From positions 1-64,000 of the forward strand of contig NZ_WPZY01000011.1 of the NCBI RefSeq assembly GCF_013031405.1: a stretch of DNA of 64,000 nt. The letters are read 5' to 3'. This document shows positions 8,325-16,280 of this stretch, one piece after another (position 1 is the first letter of the stretch; every line of letters starts with the position of its first letter). A program made the translations under genes and the position numbers. The notes beneath the pieces were generated by a model that saw nothing but the letters and a program-made list of their open reading frames with translations, did not search any database and had not been told where the DNA came from. Origin of the DNA: Ruegeria sp. HKCCD8929 (lineage in GTDB: Bacteria > Pseudomonadota > Alphaproteobacteria > Rhodobacterales > Rhodobacteraceae).

Positions 8325-9446
8325 ATGAGCGACAACACACCGACCCCGGATCAGGCCCCCGGCGCCCCCCACCCGCGTGAGACAGCGCAGCTTTTCGGCC
8401 AGTCAGCGGCGGAAGAGGCGTTTCTGGGCGCCTACACCTCGGACCGACTGCACCATGGTTGGCTGCTGACCGGACCGCAGGGTGTGGGCAAGGCCACGCT
8501 GGCCTGGCGCATCGCGCGGTTTCTGCTGGCCACACCTCAGGCGGACGAGGGCGGGTTGTTCGGCGCACCGCCGCCTCCGACCTCGCTGGAGTTCGACCCG
8601 GAGCATCCGGTCTCGCACCGCATTCTGGCCGGAGCCGAGCCGGGTCTGGCCACGATCACCCGCTCGCTCAACGATCAGGGACGGCTGCGGGCCGAGATCG
8701 TGGTCGATGATATCCGCAAGCTGGGCCGGTTCTTCGGCCTGTCCTCCACTGATGGCGGGCGGCGGGTGGTGATCGTCGATTCGGCGGATGAGATGAATGT
8801 CAGCGCGGCCAATGCGCTGCTGAAGATGCTGGAAGAGCCCCCGGCGCGCACCACGCTGTTGCTGATCTCGCACCAGCCCTCGCGCCTGTTGCCCACCATC
8901 CGCTCACGCTGTCGCACCTTGCGCCTGTCGCCGCTGGGCGCCTCTGATATGCAGGCCGCCCTTGCGCAGGCCGGAACCGAGTTGCCCGACAATACCGATC
9001 ACCTCGCGGCGCTGGCTTCCGGCTCGGTCGGTGCGGCGCTGCGGCTGATCAATCTGGGCGGGCTGGAACTCTATGCCGAACTGATCGGAATTCTGGGCAC
9101 CCTGCCGCGCCTAGACCGCCAGCGGGCATTGCGGCTGGCCGAGTCCGCGGCGCAACGTGGCGCCGCCGACCGGTTCGAACTGCTCCTGACCCTGATCGAC
9201 GTGGCGCTCGCCCGCCTTGCCCGTACCGGCGCCACCGGCCAGCCGCCGACGCCCGAGGCCGCCGACGGTGAGGCGCAGACCCTCGCCCGTCTTGCCTCGG
9301 ACCCGCAGCGTGGCCGCAAATGGGCCGAGGTTGCAGCCACCATCACCGCCCGCGCCCGCCACGGGCAGGCGGTGAACCTTGACCCCGCCGCCCTTGTCCT
9401 AGATACGGTTTTCAAGATGCAGGAAACCGCCAGTTGGGGCACATGA
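8325..9446 (+). CDS. holB: DNA polymerase III subunit delta'
   Basis: 373 residues. Clamp-loader subunit with an AAA+ fold. The N-terminal region contains HHGWLLTGPQGVGKATLAWR (Walker A-like), and VVIVDSADEMNVSAANALLKMLEEP is the typical DnaX/HolB Walker B plus sensor region, followed by SRLLPTIRSRCR, the SRC motif. It is placed between tmk and tatD with overlapping ends, as is usual. The C-terminal third is the helical collar domain. Confidence 0.93.
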   Translation: MSDNTPTPDQAPGAPHPRETAQLFGQSAAEEAFLGAYTSDRLHHGWLLTGPQGVGKATLAWRIARFLLATPQADEGGLFGAPPPPTSLEFDPEHPVSHRILAGAEPGLATITRSLNDQGRLRAEIVVDDIRKLGRFFGLSSTDGGRRVVIVDSADEMNVSAANALLKMLEEPPARTTLLLISHQPSRLLPTIRSRCRTLRLSPLGASDMQAALAQAGTELPDNTDHLAALASGSVGAALRLINLGGLELYAELIGILGTLPRLDRQRALRLAESAAQRGAADRFELLLTLIDVALARLARTGATGQPPTPEAADGEAQTLARLASDPQRGRKWAEVAATITARARHGQAVNLDPAALVLDTVFKMQETASWGT

Positions 9447-10258
9447 GCGACGCCGTTCACACACCGGAAATCACCGACAGCCATTGCCACCTCGACTTCC
9501 CCGATTTCGAAGGGCAGTTGGGCGATATCGTCACCCGCGCCGCCGAGGCCGGCGTGACCCGCATGGTCACAATCTGCACCCGCCCGCGCAACGAACCGAA
9601 CGTGCGCGCGATCGCCGAGGCGCACGCGCCCGTGTTCTACGCGGCAGGCACCCACCCGATGAGCGCCGCCGAGGAACCGATGACCACGGCAGACGAGTTG
9701 GTGACGCTGGCGCAGCATCCGAAATTCGTCGGCATCGGCGAGACCGGGCTGGATTACCACTACACGAGCGACAGCGCCGAGGTGCAGAAACAATCGCTGC
9801 GCATCCATATCGAGGCTGCCCAGCGCACCGGCCTGCCGCTGATTATCCATGCCCGCGCTGCCGATGACGACATGGCCCGCATTCTGACCGAAGAACATCG
9901 CAACGCGCCCTATTCCTGCGTGATGCACTGCTTTTCCTCCTCGGCGGAACTGGCCCGCGCCGCGCTGGATCTGGGATTCTACCTGTCGATGTCCGGCATC
10001 GCCGCGTTTCCCAAAAGCCAGGAGCTGCGCGATATCTTCGCCGCCGCCCCTGTGGAGCGCGTCCTGATCGAAACCGACGCGCCCTATCTGGCCCCGCCGC
10101 CCCATCGCGGCAAGCGCAACGAACCGGCCTATACCGCCCACACCGCCCGCAAGGGGGCCGAGGTGTTCGGCATGGACTATGCCGAGTTCGCCGCTCAGAC
10201 GCAGACGAATTTTGACCGGCTGTTCTCCAAGGTCGCGGCCTACAAGGCGGCTGCATGA
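9443..10258 (+). CDS. TatD family hydrolase (metal-dependent DNase)
   Basis: 271 residues from the ATG at 9443, which overlaps the holB stop as ATGA; a start at 9434 is three codons longer. Metal-ligand motifs of the TatD TIM barrel are present: TDSHCHLDF (HxH), GIGETGLDYH, PLIIHARAADDD, VMHCFSS and LIETDAPYLAP. TatD proteins are Mg-dependent 3'-5' exonucleases/DNases. The gene overlaps the next gene by 4 bp. Confidence 0.94.
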   Translation: MSDAVHTPEITDSHCHLDFPDFEGQLGDIVTRAAEAGVTRMVTICTRPRNEPNVRAIAEAHAPVFYAAGTHPMSAAEEPMTTADELVTLAQHPKFVGIGETGLDYHYTSDSAEVQKQSLRIHIEAAQRTGLPLIIHARAADDDMARILTEEHRNAPYSCVMHCFSSSAELARAALDLGFYLSMSGIAAFPKSQELRDIFAAAPVERVLIETDAPYLAPPPHRGKRNEPAYTAHTARKGAEVFGMDYAEFAAQTQTNFDRLFSKVAAYKAAA

Positions 10259-11055
10259 CCAACGAACTGCGTTTCACCATCCTCGGCTGCGGCTCGTCGG
10301 GCGGGGTGCCCCGGCTGGGCGGCCATTGGGGAGATTGCGATCCGCAGAACCCGAAAAACCGCCGCCGCCGCTGCTCGATGCTGGTGGAGCGTGAGGGTCG
10401 GGACGGCACGACCTCGATCCTGATTGACACCACGCCGGACATGCGCAGCCAGTTGCTGGACACCGGCACCGGGCGGCTCGACGGCGTGGTCTATACCCAT
10501 TCCCACGCCGATCATGTCCACGGCATCGACGACCTGCGCATGATCGTCTTCAACATGCGCTCGCGCATTCCAGTCTGGGCCGACGGCGACACCCAGAATG
10601 CGCTGCTGGGACGGTTCGGTTACGCCTTCATCCAGCCCGAAGGCTCGCCTTATCCGCCGATCCTCGACCTCAAGACCATCGACGGGCCCTTCGAAATCGA
10701 CGGCCCCGGAGGCCCGATCCCGCTGCGGCCCTTTCGGGTCAATCACGGCTCGATCGACTCGCTGGGGTTTCGCATTCACGACCTGGCCTATCTGCCGGAC
10801 GTGGCCGAGATCTATGACGACGCCTGGCCCGAGCTGCAAGACCTCGACTGCTGGGTACTGGACGCGCTGCGGCGCAGCCCACACCCGACCCACACGCATC
10901 TTGAGAAATCGCTGGGCTGGATCGACCAGATGCGACCGAAACGCGCCATCCTGACCAACATGCATATCGACCTCGACTATGCGGCGCTCGACGGCGAAAC
11001 CCCGGATTACATCACGCCTGCCTATGACGGCATGGTGATCCGCTACCCGCTCTAG
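10255..11055 (+). CDS. MBL-fold metallohydrolase (PhnP-like)
   Basis: 266 residues, ATGA overlap with tatD. Metallo-beta-lactamase fold with the metal motif THSHADHVHGIDDLR (HxHxDH). An N-terminal GCGSSGGVPR motif and a cysteine-containing region (GDCDPQNPKNRRRRCS) resemble the PhnP/cyclic-phosphodiesterase subgroup, in which Cys residues bind a structural zinc. C-terminal LTNMHIDLDY supplies a further metal histidine. The gene follows tatD in many alphaproteobacteria; its substrate is probably a phosphodiester, not established here. Confidence 0.88.
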   Translation: MTNELRFTILGCGSSGGVPRLGGHWGDCDPQNPKNRRRRCSMLVEREGRDGTTSILIDTTPDMRSQLLDTGTGRLDGVVYTHSHADHVHGIDDLRMIVFNMRSRIPVWADGDTQNALLGRFGYAFIQPEGSPYPPILDLKTIDGPFEIDGPGGPIPLRPFRVNHGSIDSLGFRIHDLAYLPDVAEIYDDAWPELQDLDCWVLDALRRSPHPTHTHLEKSLGWIDQMRPKRAILTNMHIDLDYAALDGETPDYITPAYDGMVIRYPL

Positions 11056-11056
11056 A

Positions 11057-11096
11057 CCTCTTGCCAGGCCGACCGAGCATATCCCCGCCCAAGGCG
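11057..11096. repeat. Copy 1 of a recurring intergenic element (CCTCTTGCC...ATATCCCCGCC)
   Basis: CCTCTTGCC followed 13 bases later by CATATCCCCGCCC. The same two blocks occur closer together at 23776-23805. It lies in the short gap between the MBL hydrolase and the AEC transporter. See the copy at 23776 for the likely terminator function. Confidence 0.45.
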
Positions 11097-11119
11097 TCCA
11101 CCAACCCGAGGCGCGGGTC

Positions 11120-12052
11120 ATGTTTCAAAGCCTGATCGACGTCATCCTGCCGGTCTTTCTGGTGATCGGCGCAGGGTATGCCGCGACGCGGGCGGGGTAT
11201 TTCCGCACCGATCATATCGACGGGCTGATGCGGTTCACCCAGAGTTTCGCTATCCCCTGCCTGCTGTTTCACGCCATTGCAGGTCTGGACCTTGAGGCCA
11301 GCTTCGACCCCCGCCTGCTGGCCAGTTTTTACACCGGCGCTGCTCTGTGTTTCACCGCCGGTCTGTTCGGCGCCCGACTGATCTTTGACCGCGATTGGGA
11401 GGATTGCGTCGCCATCGGCTTTTGCTGCCTGTTCTCGAACTCGGTCCTGCTGGGGTTGCCGATTACCGAGCGCGCCTACGGCGCGGGCAACCTGACCGGC
11501 AACTACGCCATCATCGCCTTCCATTCGCCGTTCTGCTACGGCGTCGGCATCACGATGATGGAGATCATCCGCAACCGCGGCGATGGCGGGCGGCGCATGG
11601 CGCGCTCGGTGCTGACGGCGATGTTCAAGAACGCGCTGATCCTTGGAATCGCTCTGGGCTTTGTCGTCAACCTCTCAGGGCTTGCGGTGCCGCTGGTGGT
11701 GGACGAGGCACTGGGCCTGATCACCCGCGCTGCCCTGCCCGGGGCGCTGTTTGCACTCGGTGGCGTGCTGGTGCAGTACCGGCCCGAGGGCGATCTGCGC
11801 ACCATCCTGTTCGTCTGCTGCATCTCTCTGATCCTGCACCCGACGTTGGTTTGGTTGTTCGGCAAGGCACTGTCACTACCACAAGACCTGTTCCGCTCGG
11901 CGGTGCTGAACGCCTCGATGGCAACGGGGTTCAACGGCTATATCTTCGCGAGCATGTATGGGCGGGCCAAACGGGTCGCGGCCTCGTCGGTGCTGATTGC
12001 CACCGGGGCGTCGATCCTGACGGTCTGGGTGTGGCTGACCATGTTGGAGTAA
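11120..12052 (+). CDS. AEC family transporter (auxin efflux carrier-like permease)
   Basis: 310 residues, almost entirely hydrophobic with about ten predicted membrane segments in two halves. It starts MFQSLIDVILPVFLVIGAGY, the usual AEC N-terminus, and has the ATGFNGYIFASMYG segment near the C-terminus typical of the family. Bacterial members export or import small carboxylates such as malate/malonate; the substrate here is unknown. The gene is separated from the upstream MBL gene by 64 bp and followed by an AT-rich gap. Confidence 0.87.
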   Translation: MFQSLIDVILPVFLVIGAGYAATRAGYFRTDHIDGLMRFTQSFAIPCLLFHAIAGLDLEASFDPRLLASFYTGAALCFTAGLFGARLIFDRDWEDCVAIGFCCLFSNSVLLGLPITERAYGAGNLTGNYAIIAFHSPFCYGVGITMMEIIRNRGDGGRRMARSVLTAMFKNALILGIALGFVVNLSGLAVPLVVDEALGLITRAALPGALFALGGVLVQYRPEGDLRTILFVCCISLILHPTLVWLFGKALSLPQDLFRSAVLNASMATGFNGYIFASMYGRAKRVAASSVLIATGASILTVWVWLTMLE

Positions 12053-12181
12053 TTTTCATGCATATTTATCATAATATTACGCGCCGGTCTTCATACAAAA
12101 AGCCACACGATTTCGATGTGTTTCAATTGACATGATAAGCTGTGGACGCATCTTTGCGGCAGACAAACAGGAACCCCAAGA

Positions 12182-12883
12182 ATGCCACACGCTTTGATCG
12201 TCGCACATGGCCAACCCTCGGACCCGGCCCCTGCTGAGGCCGCCCTGTCCAGCTTTGCCCGCCGCGTGCAGGCAGCGACATCCGGTGTCACTGTCCATTC
12301 GGCCACGCTGGCCGCTCCGGGGCGGTTCGAGGCTGCTTTGGCAGACCTGCCCGAAGACGCGGTGATCTATCCGCTGTTCATGGCCAAAGGCTGGTTTGTC
12401 ACCAGCGCCCTGCCCAAACGACTTGGAGACCGCCCGCTGGCCATTTTGGACCCGCTGGGAGTGGACACCGCCCTGCCAGATCTGGCAGCAGCCTCTCTTA
12501 AGGATGAGATCGCTGGACTGGAATGGACGCCCGAACAGACGCAACTGGTTCTGGCCGCGCACGGCTCGGGCCGCAGCCGCAACCCATCGCAGGTCGCCCG
12601 CAGATTTGCGGCAGAGCTGGAACAGCGGCTGCCGCTTGCGGGGCTTCATGTCGGTTTTGTCGAGGAAACGCCGTCAATCACCGATGCCGCGCATGGAACC
12701 GGGGAAACCGCCCTGTGCCTGCCCTTCTTCGCTTGTCAGGGCGGGCATGCGCAGGAAGACGTGCCCGAGGCGCTTGAGGCGGCTGGGTTTCAGGGCCGCA
12801 CGCTGCCGGTTCTGGGTGAACTGCCGCCAATCCCGGCGCATATCGGTCAACGGCTGTCGGAGCACTTCGAGAGCGTCACCTGA
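12182..12883 (+). CDS. CbiX/SirB-type chelatase-like protein (two-domain)
   Basis: 233 residues with two copies of the class II chelatase half-domain. Each carries the histidine motif: VAHGQPSDP near the N-terminus and AAHGSGRSRNP around residue 120. Single-domain CbiX and two-domain SirB insert Co or Fe into sirohydrochlorin; tandem proteins of this type are common in Rhodobacteraceae and are usually annotated as CbiX/SirB N-terminal domain proteins. No cobalamin or siroheme genes lie nearby, so the role is unproven. The 129-bp upstream gap is AT-rich; no confident promoter was found in it. Confidence 0.8.
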   Translation: MPHALIVAHGQPSDPAPAEAALSSFARRVQAATSGVTVHSATLAAPGRFEAALADLPEDAVIYPLFMAKGWFVTSALPKRLGDRPLAILDPLGVDTALPDLAAASLKDEIAGLEWTPEQTQLVLAAHGSGRSRNPSQVARRFAAELEQRLPLAGLHVGFVEETPSITDAAHGTGETALCLPFFACQGGHAQEDVPEALEAAGFQGRTLPVLGELPPIPAHIGQRLSEHFESVT

Positions 12884-12911
12884 TGTCTATCGCCTTAGCT
12901 GGACAATACAA

Positions 12912-12943
12912 AACCCCCGCGAACGCAACGCCCGCGGGGGGTT
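12912..12943 (-). terminator. Intrinsic terminator between convergent genes
   Basis: The 8-bp GC stem CCCCCGCG/CGCGGGGG (12914-12921 with 12933-12940) encloses an 11-base loop. On the reverse strand the hairpin is followed by TTTTGTATTG, so it should terminate the exported peptidoglycan-binding gene; it could also stop the CbiX transcript from the other side. Confidence 0.8.
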
Positions 12944-12966
12944 CGCTGATTAAGCGTGTTTCAGGA

Positions 12967-14250
12967 TCAGTTCCCTGACGAGGTCGAGAACACCGGCAGC
13001 GAGCCGCCGCCCGCGCCACCGCTTGCCTCGCTCAGCACCGCGATGCGGTCAGGTGTCTGTCCCAGTACTGTATTGCCGCTTTGGGCCGCGCCCAGTGCAA
13101 GCCGCATCCAGTCGCCGGGCTGCGAGCCGGTCGATTTGTTCACCCCAAGCCCTTCGCGCAGATGGTGGCTGACGACCTCGCCATAGCCGGACTGACCGGC
13201 AGCGGCGAGCAGCACGCCCGAGGCGAGCGCCATGTCGGCATCATCGAGACGATAACCGACGCCCAGACACACCTTGCCGCCCGAGACCAGTTGGTCCATC
13301 GGCTGACCTGAATTGCGCAGGAAGCCCGAGGTCTTGTCGATCACTTCACCCATGGCGGTGTATTCGATCCCCGAGACCTGCGGCTCCAGCGCCTCGGTCA
13401 GGCGCAGGCATTGATCCTCGATCTGCGGGGCAGTCATGTTGGGGATTGCCTCCTCCAACTGGCTGGCCTCGGCCATGGCTTGTACCCGCGCATGGCAGAA
13501 CTGTTCGTTCAGCGCCAGCGCGGGATTGGTCACCGAACCGGGCTGTGCCGAACCGCCATTCGAAGCAGTCGCCACATTGGTCTCGTTGCAGAGCGCATTG
13601 GGCGATTTGCCGGTCGAGGCGAACCCGAAGGACGGCAGCTGACCGCCGGTATCCGCGCGCGCCGTCACGGTGCCCTGCGGGGCCGTGCCCTGCTGCTGGG
13701 TCTGCGGAACCACCGCGAGCTGGGATTGCGGCTGCGCGGGGGTGGCGATGCCCAGTTGCTCGTTCCGGTAGGTTCTGAGCAACCCGGCCTGCCCCTGGCT
13801 GGCCAGAATCTGGTTGTACGGCGCCACATGGGCACTGGACAGCGCGCGCTGATGCGAGGTCAGCAGGAAATTGCGCTCATGCGCGTCGAGATAGCCGTCG
13901 ATGTTGTAGCCCATGTCAGCCTGGTAGCGGGAAATACCTGCCCGGCTGCGGCGCCCGAGCTGGCCGTCGACCACGCCGACATTATAGCCGAAGTAGTTCA
14001 GCGCGGACTGTACCTCGCGGTTTTGCTGGCGCTGCGCGGCGGTTGTACCGGAATAACCGGTTGCGCGTCTGGTCGACTGGCGCGCGGCCCGCTGCTGACG
14101 CTGCTTGTTCTTGTGAACCTCATTGACGATCAGACCCCCAACCAGCGCTCCGCCCAGAAATGCGGCGCCTTCGTCGGCTTGTGATTCTGTTGCGGGGGCG
14201 AGGACAAGGCCAGCGGCCACAGCGGTGGCGCACAGATACTTTGCAATCAT
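12967..14250 (-). CDS. Exported protein with peptidoglycan-binding-like domain
   Basis: 427 residues. The signal peptide ends near ATESQADEG, followed by a short hydrophobic glycine-rich segment (AAFLGGALVGGLIVNEV) and a basic Gln/Arg-rich stretch. Residues about 80-125 (REVQSALNYFGYNVGVVDGQ to YQADMGYNIDGYLD) match the repeat of PG-binding-1 domains (QxxLxxxGYxxGxxDGxxGxxTRxA). The rest is Gln/Thr/Gly-rich linker and an unrecognised C-terminal domain with a few cysteines. No catalytic motif was seen. Likely periplasmic, possibly cell-wall associated. A terminator follows its stop. Confidence 0.75.
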   Translation of the reverse strand: MIAKYLCATAVAAGLVLAPATESQADEGAAFLGGALVGGLIVNEVHKNKQRQQRAARQSTRRATGYSGTTAAQRQQNREVQSALNYFGYNVGVVDGQLGRRSRAGISRYQADMGYNIDGYLDAHERNFLLTSHQRALSSAHVAPYNQILASQGQAGLLRTYRNEQLGIATPAQPQSQLAVVPQTQQQGTAPQGTVTARADTGGQLPSFGFASTGKSPNALCNETNVATASNGGSAQPGSVTNPALALNEQFCHARVQAMAEASQLEEAIPNMTAPQIEDQCLRLTEALEPQVSGIEYTAMGEVIDKTSGFLRNSGQPMDQLVSGGKVCLGVGYRLDDADMALASGVLLAAAGQSGYGEVVSHHLREGLGVNKSTGSQPGDWMRLALGAAQSGNTVLGQTPDRIAVLSEASGGAGGGSLPVFSTSSGN

Positions 14251-14449
14251 AACAACAACCTCTCAGATTTCGGGACCCGCCGGCGGGCGGAATCCAGCAT
14301 TACTTATTAATTCAAATGATAGCTCAAGCCCAACAAACCGCCCGCTGTTTGTCAAGTTTGCGCCCCTCTGCGCGGATGTGGTTCAGAAAAAGGAGATCAG
14401 CTTTGCGAAAAACCGCCGCGCCAAATCGGCCGGGTTTCCGTCGGCAGAT

Positions 14450-15487
14450 TCACGCCTCGGGTTCGGCATTTGCGCGCGAAGGCACCCTGTTTTGATCCAC
14501 GTTCTGATCAAGATCTTGGGAATAGAAGCAGTGGCAGGCGCGGCCCGCGCGTTTGGCAGCGTAGAGCGCCAGGTCGGCAGATTGCAGCAATGTTCCGGGA
14601 TCTGGCTGTGTGACCTGTGACGACAGAACGGTGCCGATGCTGGCGGAAATCCGGCAGAGGTCACCGCCGAACGGCATTGGTTCCTCCAGGCGGGTGATCA
14701 GGCGGCGGGCGATGCTGTCCAGCCGCTCGCGGTCCTGAAGCAGCTTGAAGATCAGCACGAACTCGTCCCCGCCAATCCGCGCCACGGTGTCATCGCCACG
14801 GGTCTCTTCGACCATGATGCGGGCCACCTGCTGCAGGACATGATCCCCGGCTGCGTGGCCCAATGTGTCATTGATGGATTTGAAGAAGTCGAGATCCAGA
14901 TGCATCAGCGCAAAGGGGGTGCCCGCCCTCAGCAGCCGTTCAAGTATGTGGTCCATTGCCCGGCGGTTCTTGAGGCCGGTCAACGTGTCGGTAAAGGCCT
15001 GCTCCTCTGCCGCGATCATCGCGCCCTGCAGGCGCAGGTTCAGGGTGCGCGATGCCTCCATGGCAGCGGATTTCGCCTCGACCAGGTAGAGCAGTTCGAT
15101 GGCCAGATCGGTGCCGGAAAAATCGGCGCTGGTCAGGGCATAGTCGCGCACCGCATCCAGGATCGAGATACCGAAGGACAGGTTCACCACCGCGCCCTGC
15201 CGCCCGGGCAGAGGCACGATCAGGCCTTTCAGAGCGGTCTGCGGCTGATCTCGAAACCGCAGATGCAGCTTGGCGCCCGCCGAGGCCAACAGAGCCGGCA
15301 TCGTCGTCACGGTGCGCGGTCGCAGCAGTTCGAACAGGTCCAAAAAGCGCTGCCCGGGCATCTCCTGATCCGTGCGCAGCTTTTGTAGGGTCGGTCCGAC
15401 ATTTTTGATATGCCCGGTTTCGTCCAACAACACGAACATCGGGCAGAGCCGTTCGAGCAACGCGGCGATGTCGCTGTCGCCAATCAT
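14450..15487 (-). CDS. Diguanylate cyclase with H-NOX-associated-type N-terminal domain
   Basis: 345 residues. Residues 1-120 resemble the H-NOX-associated (HNOBA/PAS-like) domain (MFVLLDETGHIKNVGPTLQ, GQRFLDLFELLRP), then a helical linker and a GGDEF domain. The active motif GGDEF is at 239-243 and an RxxD inhibitory site (RGDD, 230-233) is five residues ahead, so it should make c-di-GMP and be product-inhibited. Its start overlaps the H-NOX-like stop by 4 bp (ATGA), the classical sensor-effector pairing. The partner has lost its heme ligand, so what this cyclase senses is an open question. Confidence 0.88.
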   Translation of the reverse strand: MIGDSDIAALLERLCPMFVLLDETGHIKNVGPTLQKLRTDQEMPGQRFLDLFELLRPRTVTTMPALLASAGAKLHLRFRDQPQTALKGLIVPLPGRQGAVVNLSFGISILDAVRDYALTSADFSGTDLAIELLYLVEAKSAAMEASRTLNLRLQGAMIAAEEQAFTDTLTGLKNRRAMDHILERLLRAGTPFALMHLDLDFFKSINDTLGHAAGDHVLQQVARIMVEETRGDDTVARIGGDEFVLIFKLLQDRERLDSIARRLITRLEEPMPFGGDLCRISASIGTVLSSQVTQPDPGTLLQSADLALYAAKRAGRACHCFYSQDLDQNVDQNRVPSRANAEPEA

Positions 15488-16071
15488 ACCGCCCGAGCCC
15501 CCAATTCGAACCGGCGCCCTTCGGCGAAGGCGGTTTCGATCAACTTGATCGAAATTGTCTCGGTTTGTTCCTGACTGTCATTGTGGTGCAGCATCACCAG
15601 GGCGCCGTAATCGTCTGCCATCGCGCGCAAGACACCGATCATCACATTGGCGTATCCCGGCAGACCCGGATAGCAGGTCAGAGTGAATTCGGCCGGGTTA
15701 TGTTCATGTAACTCCAGCTCCGGCAGATGCAGGTCCGAAACCGCCAGAAGCGCACGGTCAGCTAAGTCGTCCAGCGAGTGCAGGAACTCGACATAGCTTA
15801 CGCCGCCAAAGCGCAGCAACCGGCGCAGGGCCTCGGTGTTCGGGTTCGAGACTAGGTAGGTTCCAAGATCTTCGAGTATCTCATCGCGTGGGCGGCCCAG
15901 TTCGGCGCAAAGCTCGTGCAAAACCCTCTGAGAAGTTTCGTCGTCATAGACCAGCATCGCTTCAAACTCGACGAATCCCAGATGAGCGGCCTCGGTCACG
16001 CGAATCCACCGGCTTTGTCCATACGTGTTGCAGACAAAGGATTGGATGGCCCTGTTGATCAGCCCATGCAT
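15484..16071 (-). CDS. H-NOX (HNOB) fold protein lacking the heme histidine
   Basis: 195 residues, the normal H-NOX length, beginning MHGLINRAIQSFV as in bacterial H-NOX proteins. H-NOX proteins bind heme through a histidine in the LDxLHxxx motif and hold the propionates with YxSxR. Here the first motif reads SLDDLADRALLAV, with Ala104 at the histidine position, and the second reads FTLTC (129-133), so Tyr, Ser and Arg are all replaced. The rest of the fold is well kept (LRRLLRFGG, PGYANVMIGVLRAMADDYG). It is translationally coupled to the diguanylate cyclase. By family rules it should not bind heme normally; it may have become a heme-free regulator or bind another ligand. Confidence 0.85.
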   Translation of the reverse strand: MHGLINRAIQSFVCNTYGQSRWIRVTEAAHLGFVEFEAMLVYDDETSQRVLHELCAELGRPRDEILEDLGTYLVSNPNTEALRRLLRFGGVSYVEFLHSLDDLADRALLAVSDLHLPELELHEHNPAEFTLTCYPGLPGYANVMIGVLRAMADDYGALVMLHHNDSQEQTETISIKLIETAFAEGRRFELGARAV

Positions 16072-16280
16072 GCACGGTCCCCGAATTACTCTGCGGGCAG
16101 TTTCGCTTGGGAGTGCTTAACAAAACCCCAAGATTTGCTTCGTTAAATCGCTCCAATTCCGGCTAATCTCGGAATGAGGCCACTCAACGTCGATTGCTTG
16201 CGATGCGCACAACCGGCAGCAAAAGATGGAGGCCAGAATATTCAACACCGAGTTGTGTCGGACATTTGCTTAACGGGGGG

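Noticed and set aside
9071-10141. Long reverse-strand ORF of 356 codons opposite holB/tatD
   Set aside because: Antisense shadow of well-supported genes in high-GC DNA; composition is Arg/Gly/His-rich without any domain.
12127-12155. TTGACA as a -35 element before the CbiX-like gene
   Set aside because: The segment 17 bases further (ATCTTT) is a poor -10, so a promoter cannot be supported.
14340-14449. GC-rich segment plus TTTTT after the diguanylate cyclase as a terminator
   Set aside because: The only stem I can draw is 4 bp, too weak to support the call.
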